Assembly: GCA_023139255.1 (NCBI GenBank)
Contig: JAGLNY010000169.1
Coordinates: forward strand, 1-14,582
Source of the DNA: Spirochaetales bacterium
GTDB taxonomy: Bacteria; Spirochaetota; Spirochaetia; JABMQR01
Reading direction: 5' to 3'
DNA length: 14,582 bases
The position numbers and the translations under genes were made by a program. Of this stretch, positions 1 to 6,172 are shown piece after piece. Every line of letters begins with the position of its first letter. Within the stretch, counting starts at the first letter, position 1. Under the pieces are notes generated by a model. It saw only the letters and a list, made by a program, of their open reading frames with translations, made no database searches and was not told where the DNA came from.

Positions 1-14
1 GTCGTCTGCCAGGC

Positions 15-55
15 TTTTTCTTTTTTTTGGGGTATAACCCCGAAAAAAAGAAAAA
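15..55. repeat. 19-bp inverted repeat with 3-nt loop
   Basis: The left arm (15-33) and right arm (37-55) pair over 19 positions with one G-T wobble (28/42) around the loop ATA. The core is GGGGT/ACCCC, flanked by a T-rich tract on the left and an A-rich tract on the right. The arrangement is T-tract, GC core, A-tract on both strands, the opposite of an intrinsic terminator. It may be the edge of a mobile or repeated element cut by the window boundary. Confidence 0.7.
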
Positions 56-215
56 CCTGCATGAGATACCTGATGGTTAACTTGAAGCAGCGGTGAAAAG
101 CCTGGAATACCCCGGTAATTTTAAATGTCAGCCAGCAGTTACTTAGAATCATGGTTCCCACATAGGGGCGAAAACTTTTTATAGCGAAGATTTTTAATCC
201 AAAGGCAAGTGTTTT

Positions 216-447
216 TTAGATACAATTTAGGCGTTTTTTCAAAGTGAGTTTTAAAGCTGTGTAAAAATGAACGATATCCTGGTAACTTGTTAATTGTGCT
301 ATTTCCTTGATTGGTGCGAGTGTTTCGCGAAGCAGCCGGGCCTCTTCATTCATACGTAGGGTAAAAAAAATAGTTCCCCGGACTTGTTTCAAGCTGTTTT
401 CTGAATATCACCCCCAAACAAGCGTATCTTTTCCATTCGGCTCTCAT
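216..447 (-). pseudogene. Probable decayed coding remnant with frameshift, family unknown
   Basis: Reading the minus strand from an ATG at 447 gives a sequence beginning MRAEWKRYACLGVIF that closes early. If one base is removed from the eight-base homopolymer at 363-370 (T8 on the minus strand), the frame continues as a charged, helix-like stretch containing NEEARLLRETLAPIKEIAQL and SYQDIVHFYTALKLTLKK to a TAA at 216-218. The composition and codon choice of this second part look like real protein. I do not recognise the family; the C-terminus of a transposase would fit but is not shown. A competing open frame overlaps the same bases, so this is tentative. Confidence 0.3.
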
Positions 448-772
448 GTTGTGGTTTCCTGCCAATCAGTACCAACTATCTATCCGGATTTTTCACTTTT
501 ACTCCCGGATACTCTGTCGTATCCAGTGATCCTTACGATGTTTGTTCTGAGCAATCAAGGAAATATGTCTCCTTGTTACACAGTAAGAAAAAGTGAAGTA
601 CAATATATAATGTTCTAATACTTGGGTACTATAAGATAAAAAATTATTTCTATCAATTTTCTTTCGAGATGGAAGAAAGTAGCTAAATATATATGTGGAA
701 ATAAGATAGAGGTCTAGTGCTTTGGTATGATATACAATTTCTTATCATTGTATTACTATGCGAATGTACTCA

Positions 773-800
773 TTAACAATTTGTTTAAAAATAATATACT
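773..800 (+). promoter_or_regulatory. Candidate sigma-70 promoter for the lipoprotein pair
   Basis: TTAACA (773-778) and TATACT (795-800) are separated by 16 bp and lie about 60 bases before the GTG start at 860. The region is very A+T-rich, so chance matches are likely; the spacing and position are the support. Confidence 0.35.
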
Positions 801-859
801 TATTAACATGTAATCACTTACAAATGTAGGATTTTTTATAAAAAAAAAGGAATTAAAAA

Positions 860-1879
860 GTGAGAAGATTAAGAATCTATTCGGTCTTATTAGTTGTATT
901 TGCTGTACTTATTACGTTCAGCTCATGTCAGAAAGGTTTTATTGATACCGATGTGCCAAAAAAAGTTGTTACGGAAAAAGATGGTTTAAAAGTAATTTTG
1001 AAAGAAGGCGTTCCGGAGGATGCATTGGAATTATCATTGGATGATTATAAAGTATTAATAAACACATCCATGCCTGATTTACAATCGAGAAGCATTACCG
1101 GGGAAGTAGAGTATACTATCTCTCTGGATGATTTAGCGGCGGAAGTAATAATCATCAGAGAAAAGAACGAATATCCGCTTCTCGGCGATGTGGCAAAAAT
1201 GGAAGAGGACCTTGAAATAATCAGAAATGATTTTCCTGAGTTAACGGATGAAGAGATATTCGTGAATATTGAAACTATCCGATCAATTTATCAGCAGCAG
1301 GAACGGTACAATCTGTACCAGGCTTTAGAAGATTACGAGCCGGAGACGGCTTCTCGCGATGTAGATTATCCAGGCGGTCTAAACAGTGAAGAATTCTGGC
1401 TGCTTTTCTGGAATCCATGGCAAATTCCAGGGACAGCAACAGCAGCAACTCTGGCTGGGACGTATACAAACCAGAAGTATCCTTGGCCTCCTTATAAGCA
1501 GTATCTTGATCCTGCTGATGGGTTCAGACATTGTATTTGGAATGCGCTTATTGCCAAGAATGTCGGCGGTACAAAAGCCGAAAGAATTTCATGGGCAAAA
1601 ACTTTCACCGATGCGCATGAACATGGAAGTCCGCCAAATCCTGTGTACCCTCTGGATAATCCCATGGATTATCATAACAATAATATCGGCAGAGTTTATT
1701 ATTACGCAGCAGCTACAGAGTCATGGTTCCTTATTTGGTGTACGGTAGTAAGTCCCTCAGATGCAACACTGATAGCTGATGTCTCTATTAAATCACTAAA
1801 CTCAGTGCTTTTTACATCAACGGATCAACTAGAGGGGTTGATTTATTCATTAGTCCATATTTACCCACTCGGATGGTAA
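860..1879 (+). CDS. Lipoprotein with DUF6973-like His-rich domain
   Basis: A 339-residue predicted lipoprotein. The N-terminus has basic residues, a hydrophobic segment (about 6-20) and the lipobox-like FSSC with Cys23 as the lipidation site. Phe at -3 is unusual outside spirochaetes. The start is GTG, chosen because AAGGAA sits 7 bases upstream and the signal peptide then fits. Residues 24-180 are acidic and unassigned. Residues about 218-290 carry the motif series FRHCIWNAL (222-230), AHEHG (252-256) and MDYHNN (269-274), the pattern I associate with DUF6973. The conserved His, Asp and Asn suggest a metal-binding or catalytic site, but the family's activity is unknown to me. The small lipoprotein gene starts 13 bp downstream, so the two are probably co-transcribed. 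Lipoprotein call firm, domain call moderate. Confidence 0.72.
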   Translation: MRRLRIYSVLLVVFAVLITFSSCQKGFIDTDVPKKVVTEKDGLKVILKEGVPEDALELSLDDYKVLINTSMPDLQSRSITGEVEYTISLDDLAAEVIIIREKNEYPLLGDVAKMEEDLEIIRNDFPELTDEEIFVNIETIRSIYQQQERYNLYQALEDYEPETASRDVDYPGGLNSEEFWLLFWNPWQIPGTATAATLAGTYTNQKYPWPPYKQYLDPADGFRHCIWNALIAKNVGGTKAERISWAKTFTDAHEHGSPPNPVYPLDNPMDYHNNNIGRVYYYAAATESWFLIWCTVVSPSDATLIADVSIKSLNSVLFTSTDQLEGLIYSLVHIYPLGW

Positions 1880-1910
1880 ATGGAGTATATTCATGAAATG
1901 GAAAATTGTA
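1871..1910 (+). repeat. Direct repeat copy 1 (start region of small lipoprotein)
   Basis: Forty bases beginning GGATGGTAA, spanning the end of the upstream gene, the GGAG ribosome binding site and the first codons (MKWKI) of the small lipoprotein. It matches 2259-2298 at 38 of 40 positions. Confidence 0.9.
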
Positions 1911-2243
1911 TTACTGGCAGTCATAGTATCCGTACTTTTTCTCAGTTGTGATATGTACAATGTGTATGAAGATAAGGTAGGATTTATAAAAGGCACATTA
2001 GTAGAAATATCGGAAGGCGAATACGGCATCGACGGGAAAGTAGAACCTGCAGCCTTTGACCTCTCTGGTTTACCTATTCCAAAACAGGTTAAATACAGAT
2101 TAGCACCTTCAATTGTGCAGTATTGGATGGTGGAATTGGAATGTTATGAAGCAGGAGATGACATAGAATTCCTTTTTTATGTGGTGGATATCCAGGACGC
2201 TGATTTGGACTGGGGGGTAACGATTCATCCGTGGTCTACTTGA
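1893..2243 (+). CDS. Small lipoprotein of unknown function
   Basis: A 116-residue predicted lipoprotein. A short basic N-terminus (MKWK) and hydrophobic segment lead to FLSC, with Cys19 as the likely lipidated residue; again -3 and -4 are hydrophobic in the relaxed spirochaete style. The mature part (about 97 residues) is acidic and rich in aromatic residues and beta-prone stretches, with no motif I recognise. GGAG at 1882-1885 is the ribosome binding site. The gene follows the DUF6973-like lipoprotein with a 13-bp gap, implying a shared transcript and perhaps a shared partner or substrate in the envelope. The beginning of the gene, including its upstream bases, is repeated at 2259-2298, showing that a further copy once followed. 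Confidence 0.7.
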   Translation: MKWKIVLLAVIVSVLFLSCDMYNVYEDKVGFIKGTLVEISEGEYGIDGKVEPAAFDLSGLPIPKQVKYRLAPSIVQYWMVELECYEAGDDIEFLFYVVDIQDADLDWGVTIHPWST

Positions 2244-2258
2244 TCCCATAAACTTCAT

Positions 2259-2298
2259 GGATGGTAATTGGAGTATATTCATGAAATGGAAAATTGTT
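2259..2298 (+). repeat. Direct repeat copy 2
   Basis: Second copy of the repeat at 1871-1910, offset by 388 bp, with 38 of 40 identical bases. Similarity stops abruptly after the codons for MKWKIV, which marks a breakpoint near 2298. Confidence 0.9.
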
Positions 2299-2364
2299 TC
2301 TGTGTATTCAATGACTTCTCACAAATATACTGAATTCTTTCGAAATTCGCGTCCGCCGGAGTAA
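2281..2364 (+). pseudogene. Truncated further copy of the small lipoprotein gene
   Basis: The duplicated ribosome binding site and ATG are intact and begin with MKWKIV, identical to the gene at 1893. The frame then runs into unrelated sequence and stops at TAA 2362-2364 after 27 codons, with no hydrophobic signal segment or lipobox cysteine. It is most simply read as a tandem duplicate cut off by a deletion or insertion that brought in the intron-remnant region. It could still be translated as a short peptide, but nothing suggests a function. Confidence 0.7.
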
Positions 2365-2389
2365 GGTGTTAAACATCATATTCTTACAA

Positions 2390-2408
2390 AAGTACGTATT
2401 GCATACTT
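2390..2408. repeat. Short inverted repeat (first of three hairpins)
   Basis: AAGTA (2390-2394) pairs with TACTT (2404-2408), with one mismatch and one further G-C pair inside. Weak on its own; it abuts two stronger hairpins. Confidence 0.4.
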
Positions 2409-2409
2409 C

Positions 2410-2425
2410 GTTTGCTTTAGCAAAC
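2410..2425. repeat. Inverted repeat GTTTGC-TTTA-GCAAAC
   Basis: A perfect 6-bp stem with a 4-nt loop, lying between the weak hairpin at 2390-2408 and the strong hairpin at 2433-2467. Confidence 0.6.
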
Positions 2426-2432
2426 TTCAAAA

Positions 2433-2467
2433 GCCAACTCTGAGATTCTTTGAATCTCAGAGTTGGC
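2433..2467 (-). terminator. Perfect 16-bp hairpin, terminator-like on the minus strand
   Basis: GCCAACTCTGAGATTC (2433-2448), loop TTT, and its exact reverse complement (2452-2467). Read on the minus strand the stem is followed by TTTT and a further T-containing stretch, as in an intrinsic terminator; on the plus strand no T-tract follows. It lies about 12 bases past the predicted 3' end of the group II intron remnant, so it could have been part of its target site. A small element end is the alternative reading. Confidence 0.5.
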
Positions 2468-2478
2468 GGATCTATGAG

Positions 2479-2551
2479 GTCGCAGTAGGAATGCCGATTA
2501 CCCGGCACTCCCTGCATAGATTCGTACGGGTGCTACTAACGCATACGGCTC
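2479..2551 (-). ncRNA. Group II intron domains V and VI (decayed)
   Basis: On the minus strand, 2551 to 2519 begins GAGCCGTATGCG and ends CCCGTACGAATC, matching the conserved domain V helix of bacterial group II introns, with two mismatches near its base. Bases 2516-2479 then form a second hairpin, GGGAGTGCCG pairing with CGGCATTCCT, followed by CTACTGCGAC, which resembles domain VI with its branch-point adenosine and the intron 3' end. The 3' splice junction would be near 2479. The mismatched domain V helix suggests loss of ribozyme activity. Family recognition comes from memory of conserved sequence, not a covariance search. Confidence 0.6.
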
Positions 2552-2770
2552 CTGCTTTGAGTATTTGGCGTAAAAGCGTTGTTCCGGATAAGGATGTGTC
2601 ACATGAAACTTTGGCAGCATAGTATCAAAATACTTACCGAACTTCATCCAGTTCAACTGTTTTCTTTGGCTTCTTCTGCATAGTGCACGATTAATTTCAT
2701 AGAGAAATTTACTTACACTTGCACCATTTCACGGAACACAGTAATAATTCATATGTCCCCTCATGACTGA
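2498..2770 (-). pseudogene. Group II intron reverse transcriptase/maturase, C-terminal fragment
   Basis: The minus-strand frame reads RGHMNYYCVP, a TGA stop (2729-2731), then NGASVSKFLYEINRALCRRS, followed by QRKQLNWMKFGKYF and THPYPEQRF. This is the maturase-specific domain and tail of group II intron proteins, where RGHxxYY.VxGN and NRRSQR-type motifs are typical. Only about 90 of the usual 400 or more codons remain. The in-frame stop replaces the position where a glycine codon usually follows VP. The frame runs through the domain V bases to a TAA at 2498-2500, suggesting the original stop just before domain V was lost. Confidence 0.7.
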
Positions 2771-2848
2771 TGAAAGCCATCATGCTGTCTCCCCAATCGG
2801 ATTACGCCTATTGCATTACCACCCTATATGTATTAGAGTTTTCTCAGA

Positions 2849-4186
2849 ATGAAACGACAAAGTACATCAGAACGATTTGCCCTGTTTTCCTACTTTCTAA
2901 CGCTGATTGGGATTGGAACTATATTGCTATACCTTCCGGCAGCCTGGAATGGACCGGATCGACTGGGATTTCTTGATTCTTTCTTTACCGCAGTCTCAGC
3001 AGTATGTGTAACTGGACTGATAACGGTTGATACTGCTCTTTATTCTCTATTTGGTAAAATTGTAATCTTATTACTCATCCAGTTTGGCGGACTGGGGATA
3101 CTCACCTTTACTACAATGTTTTTTGTCTCTGTCAGGAATAAAAAGGTGTCGATGCGGAACCTCCAGACGGTACGTAAATACTATCTTGATTCAATAGAAT
3201 TCCAGGCACATAATATCCTGAGAAACATTTTAGTAATGACTTTTTCTATTGAATTAGCTGGTACTATTCTCCTCTGGTTGCGTTTTAAAACAACAGTACC
3301 TGAAGCGTCATTTTTTACTGCGCTATTTCATTCAGTCTCAGCTTTTTGTAATGCAGGATTCTCATTATTCCCGAATAGTCTTGAAGGATATACATCTGAT
3401 CCCTATGTTCTCATTATTATCATGTTACTGGTTGTGTCAGGCGGACTTGGGTTCTTGATATTTAATGATGTAATCCATGTAGTTCGAAAAAAGAAAAAGC
3501 GCTACTCCCTTCATACCCGTCTGGTTTTTATTACAACAGTATTACTGATAGCTGCAGGGACAGTCTGTTTCCTGCTGTTTGAGCAAAAAGGGACGTTGAA
3601 AGATATGAGCGGCTTTAACAAGTTTATGAATGCCCTTTTTCAATCAGTAACACCCCGCACAGCCGGGTTCAATACCCTTTCGCAGGGAGCTTTGAGCAGT
3701 CCGTCTAAATTCCTGACAATGATCTTTATGTTTATAGGTGGTTCTCCTGCCTCGATTGCAGGGGGAATTAAAACCACGACTTTTGCGATTGTGTTTTTAA
3801 CACTTCTTAAAGAGATTGACTGGCAGGGGAGGATCAGGATACAGGACCGGGTTCTATCCCGGAAAACAGTAACCCGGTCGATGCTTTTTATGGGTAAAGC
3901 CGTAGTGCTTCTGACGGTATCAGTTTTTCTTCTCACAATAACGGAAATGAATGGGGCTGAGAGCGGAAAACCCGATTTTTTATTAGTTGTGTTTGAGAGT
4001 TTTTCAGCTTTCGGGACTGTTGGACTGTCCGGAGGGCTTACTGCCACCCTGTCAATCGCAGGGAAAGTTATTATAATTTGTACCATGTTTGCCGGCAGGG
4101 TAGGTCTCATATCACTATCAATACCGCTGCTGAAAGAACGGAATGAGGAAATAGAGTATCCTGAGGAGGAGGTTTTAATAGGCTGA
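2849..4186 (+). CDS. ktrB: Potassium uptake channel subunit KtrB/TrkH
   Basis: The membrane subunit of a Ktr-type potassium (or sodium-coupled potassium) uptake system, 445 residues, the usual KtrB length. The four M1-P-M2 repeats show their selectivity-filter segments: VCVTG (52-56), FCNAGF (166-171), PRTAGFN (269-275) and FGTVGLS (388-394). The glycine-rich GGSPASIAGGIKTTT (297-311) corresponds to the gating loop region. The ATG at 2849 is the only upstream choice because an in-frame TAG lies at 2834-2836; the ribosome binding site is poor (GAG about 10 bases upstream). It is first in an operon with ktrA, arcA and arcB. The group II intron remnant ends just upstream, so the original promoter may have been disturbed. 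Confidence 0.93.
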   Translation: MKRQSTSERFALFSYFLTLIGIGTILLYLPAAWNGPDRLGFLDSFFTAVSAVCVTGLITVDTALYSLFGKIVILLLIQFGGLGILTFTTMFFVSVRNKKVSMRNLQTVRKYYLDSIEFQAHNILRNILVMTFSIELAGTILLWLRFKTTVPEASFFTALFHSVSAFCNAGFSLFPNSLEGYTSDPYVLIIIMLLVVSGGLGFLIFNDVIHVVRKKKKRYSLHTRLVFITTVLLIAAGTVCFLLFEQKGTLKDMSGFNKFMNALFQSVTPRTAGFNTLSQGALSSPSKFLTMIFMFIGGSPASIAGGIKTTTFAIVFLTLLKEIDWQGRIRIQDRVLSRKTVTRSMLFMGKAVVLLTVSVFLLTITEMNGAESGKPDFLLVVFESFSAFGTVGLSGGLTATLSIAGKVIIICTMFAGRVGLISLSIPLLKERNEEIEYPEEEVLIG

Positions 4187-4887
4187 TGAAACAATATGCA
4201 ATTATAGGACTGAGCAATTTTGGTAAATTCATGCTTGAAGAACTAATAAAGATTGACTGTGAGATCCTGGTTATTGATAAAAAACGTGAATTGATTGAGG
4301 CAATAAAGGACAAAGTGAACAGCGCTTTTATTGCCGATGCGATTAATGAGGAGACAATCCAGCGCCTTGTCCCGAAAACCATTGATGCAGCAATTATTGA
4401 CCTGGGTGATAATATAGAAGTCTCTATATTGGTAACGAACTACCTGAAAAAAATGGGGGTAAACCGTATTGTAGCCAAGGCTGAATCTTCGCAGCATGGT
4501 GAAATTTTGGATATTATCGGGGCAAATACGGTGGTGTTCCCAAACCGGGAAGCAGCAAAGCGATTGGTTCCAATGATTTTTTCTGATGCGGTATTCGGGT
4601 ATTTTCCCATAGGTGATGACCTTGTTATTGCTGAAGTGATAATCCCGAAAAAACTTGCAGGTAAATCTGTGATCGATATAGATCTCAGAAGAGAATCAGG
4701 TTTAAATATTATTGCACTGAAAAAAGAAGACGGGTATCAGCAGTTTGTTTCCGGTGATCATATAATTCAGGAAGATGAGATTCTGCTTGTTTCCGGAAGC
4801 CCGGATGATATCTCCCGATTTTCAGGAGACAAACTCCCTGAAATTGAAAACAGGAAAAAGAGAAACGGATTGAAATCATTTTTTTAG
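4186..4887 (+). CDS. ktrA: Potassium uptake regulatory subunit KtrA (RCK protein)
   Basis: A cytosolic RCK protein of 233 residues that forms a nucleotide-gated ring beneath KtrB. Residues 1-120 are the Rossmann RCK_N domain, with GLSNFG (8-13) as the dinucleotide loop and acidic Asp31 at the end of beta-2. The usual GLGxFG has Ser in place of the second Gly, a mild oddity. Residues about 135-215 form the RCK_C ligand-binding domain (from FGYFPIGDDLVIAE onward). The ATG overlaps the ktrB stop (TGATG, one base shared), with GGAGGAGG inside the end of ktrB as a strong ribosome binding site, so the two are translationally coupled. arcA starts 8 bp after the stop. Confidence 0.92.
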   Translation: MKQYAIIGLSNFGKFMLEELIKIDCEILVIDKKRELIEAIKDKVNSAFIADAINEETIQRLVPKTIDAAIIDLGDNIEVSILVTNYLKKMGVNRIVAKAESSQHGEILDIIGANTVVFPNREAAKRLVPMIFSDAVFGYFPIGDDLVIAEVIIPKKLAGKSVIDIDLRRESGLNIIALKKEDGYQQFVSGDHIIQEDEILLVSGSPDDISRFSGDKLPEIENRKKRNGLKSFF

Positions 4888-4895
4888 GAATCATA

Positions 4896-6158
4896 ATGGG
4901 AAATAATAGCAGTTCAGTACATGTCTTCTCGGAAATCGGTTTATTGAAGAAGGTTCTCCTCCATAGACCGGGAAGTGAGCTTGAAACGCTTACACCGAAA
5001 TACCTGGATACTATGCTTTTTGAGGATATCCCTTTTCTGGACAGTATGCGTGAAGAGCATAATGCTTTTGCGGAAACATTACGAAATAATGGGTGTGAAG
5101 TTCTCTATGTGGATGATCTGCTCCTTGAGACAGTAATAAACCTGAAAGCCAGGAATGTTCTTATAGAAAAAACAGTAGCGACCGCAGGGATCCCGGATCG
5201 TGAATTATGTGAAGCATTAAAGGCTTACCTTTTTGGTATGAATGATGTATCACTTTCCCAACATCTCATTTCGGGGATAAAAAAAGAAGAAATTACCCTT
5301 GAGAGACCATCCGACAAACGTGATTTGTCCTATTACATCCGGGATGAGTACCCCTTTTATATCAACCCCTTACCCAATCTCTATTTTACCCGTGATCCGG
5401 GATCTGTAATCGGAAATAAATGTTCTATTAACACTATGCAGACTGAGGCGAGAAGAAGAGAAAGCCTGCTTCTCGCTGAAATTATGAGGTATCATCCTAA
5501 ATTCAGGATAGCTGACAGTGCCGAATCATATATTTTGGAAGGATATGCGGAGGGGAGCAGTATTGAAGGCGGTGATATTCTTGTGCTGGATTCCAACACC
5601 CTGGCAGTTGGGTGTAGTGCCAGAACAGAAGCCTGGGCAATAGAGGAATTTGCTAAGAAAGTACTGATTCCAGAATCTGGAGGAGAAGAATCCGGGTTCA
5701 AAAACATCCTTGTAATCCAGATTCCCTTTACCCGTGCTTACATGCATCTTGATACGGTTTTTACCATGGTGGATTATGATAAATTCACCATTTACCCGGG
5801 AGTAGAGCCTGCGTTAAAAATCTTTACGGTCTCATTGGGAGAAGACCGGATACTAAAGGTGGGACAGGAGAGAGGACTCAAAGAAACCCTGGAGAAATAT
5901 CTTCAACTATCCGCAGTAGATTTGATACAGACTGGAGGCGGTGATAGGATAGCAGCAGCAAGGGAGCAGTGGAATGACAGTGCAAATACTCTTGCTATAG
6001 CTCCCGGGGTGGTTGTCACGTATCGACGAAATGTGGTATCAAATGATACTCTTGATAAACACGGTGTTACAGTCCTGCCGATACAGGGATCTGAGCTTGT
6101 TCGGGGGCGGGGCGGCCCAAGATGCATGAGTATGCCTCTTATAAGGGAAAAGTTGTAA
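4896..6158 (+). CDS. arcA: Arginine deiminase
   Basis: Converts L-arginine to citrulline and ammonia, the first step of the cytoplasmic arginine deiminase pathway. At 420 residues it has the family length. Visible catalytic motifs are FTRDP (164-168, Asp167), EGGD (224-227, Glu224), HLDTVF (284-289, His284 and Asp286) and the nucleophile Cys410 in GGPRCMSMPL near the C-terminus, all in the expected order. An AGGA stretch lies upstream of the ATG. It is third in the ktrB-ktrA-arcA-arcB operon, starting 8 bp after ktrA; arcB follows after 14 bp. Ammonia production raises cytoplasmic pH, which gives a physiological link with potassium and proton homeostasis. Confidence 0.96.
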   Translation: MGNNSSSVHVFSEIGLLKKVLLHRPGSELETLTPKYLDTMLFEDIPFLDSMREEHNAFAETLRNNGCEVLYVDDLLLETVINLKARNVLIEKTVATAGIPDRELCEALKAYLFGMNDVSLSQHLISGIKKEEITLERPSDKRDLSYYIRDEYPFYINPLPNLYFTRDPGSVIGNKCSINTMQTEARRRESLLLAEIMRYHPKFRIADSAESYILEGYAEGSSIEGGDILVLDSNTLAVGCSARTEAWAIEEFAKKVLIPESGGEESGFKNILVIQIPFTRAYMHLDTVFTMVDYDKFTIYPGVEPALKIFTVSLGEDRILKVGQERGLKETLEKYLQLSAVDLIQTGGGDRIAAAREQWNDSANTLAIAPGVVVTYRRNVVSNDTLDKHGVTVLPIQGSELVRGRGGPRCMSMPLIREKL

Positions 6159-6172
6159 TCAAAGGAGAGAAA

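Larger units (their letters stand above)
1..859. other. Intergenic region with remnants upstream of the lipoprotein genes
   Basis: No intact gene is convincing in the first 859 bases. The stretch holds a 19-bp hairpin (15-55), a 10-bp inverted repeat CCAGGCTTTT / AAAAGCCTGG (9-18 and 96-105), a probable decayed minus-strand coding remnant (216-447), two small inverted repeats (GGATAC/GTATCC at 507-524, CAAGGA/TCCTTG at 556-575), and from about 620 a strongly A+T-rich stretch leading into the lipoprotein promoter. A plus-strand open frame at 307-618 runs antisense to the remnant, has no ribosome binding site and is of odd composition, so I do not call it. Confidence 0.5.
2479..2770 (-). mobile_element. 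3' remnant of a group II intron
   Basis: The segment joins a maturase C-terminal coding fragment (2498-2770) to domain V/VI-like structures (2479-2551), all on the minus strand and in the order expected for a bacterial group II intron whose ORF ends at domain V. The 5' domains I-III and the reverse transcriptase core are missing; the remnant ends some 80 bp before ktrB. Immobile relic. Confidence 0.68.

Noticed and set aside
15..55. Intrinsic terminator
   Set aside because: The T-tract precedes and the A-tract follows the GC core on both strands, the reverse of terminator order.
307..618. Open frame of 103 codons on the plus strand
   Set aside because: No ribosome binding site, Ser/Pro/Val-rich shadow-like composition, and it lies antisense to the more protein-like minus-strand remnant.
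2365..2480. Possible integron attC site, because GTTAAAC occurs at about 2368 and some class C introns sit in attC sites
   Set aside because: No matching RYYYAAC partner arm, and the strong hairpin is a perfect 16-bp stem with a 3-nt loop without the unpaired central bases of attC.
2308..2517. Minus-strand open frame of 69 codons
   Set aside because: It runs through the intron domain VI and the perfect 16-bp hairpin and has no protein-like features; it is an accident of structured DNA.
3640..4194. Long minus-strand open frame opposite ktrB
   Set aside because: Shadow of a clear membrane protein gene; low-complexity Ser/Ile/Pro translation and no ribosome binding site.
6122..6172. Upstream ATG for ornithine carbamoyltransferase inside arcA
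   Set aside because: The strong AAAGGAGAGA directly before ATG 6173 and the family N-terminus favour the shorter protein.
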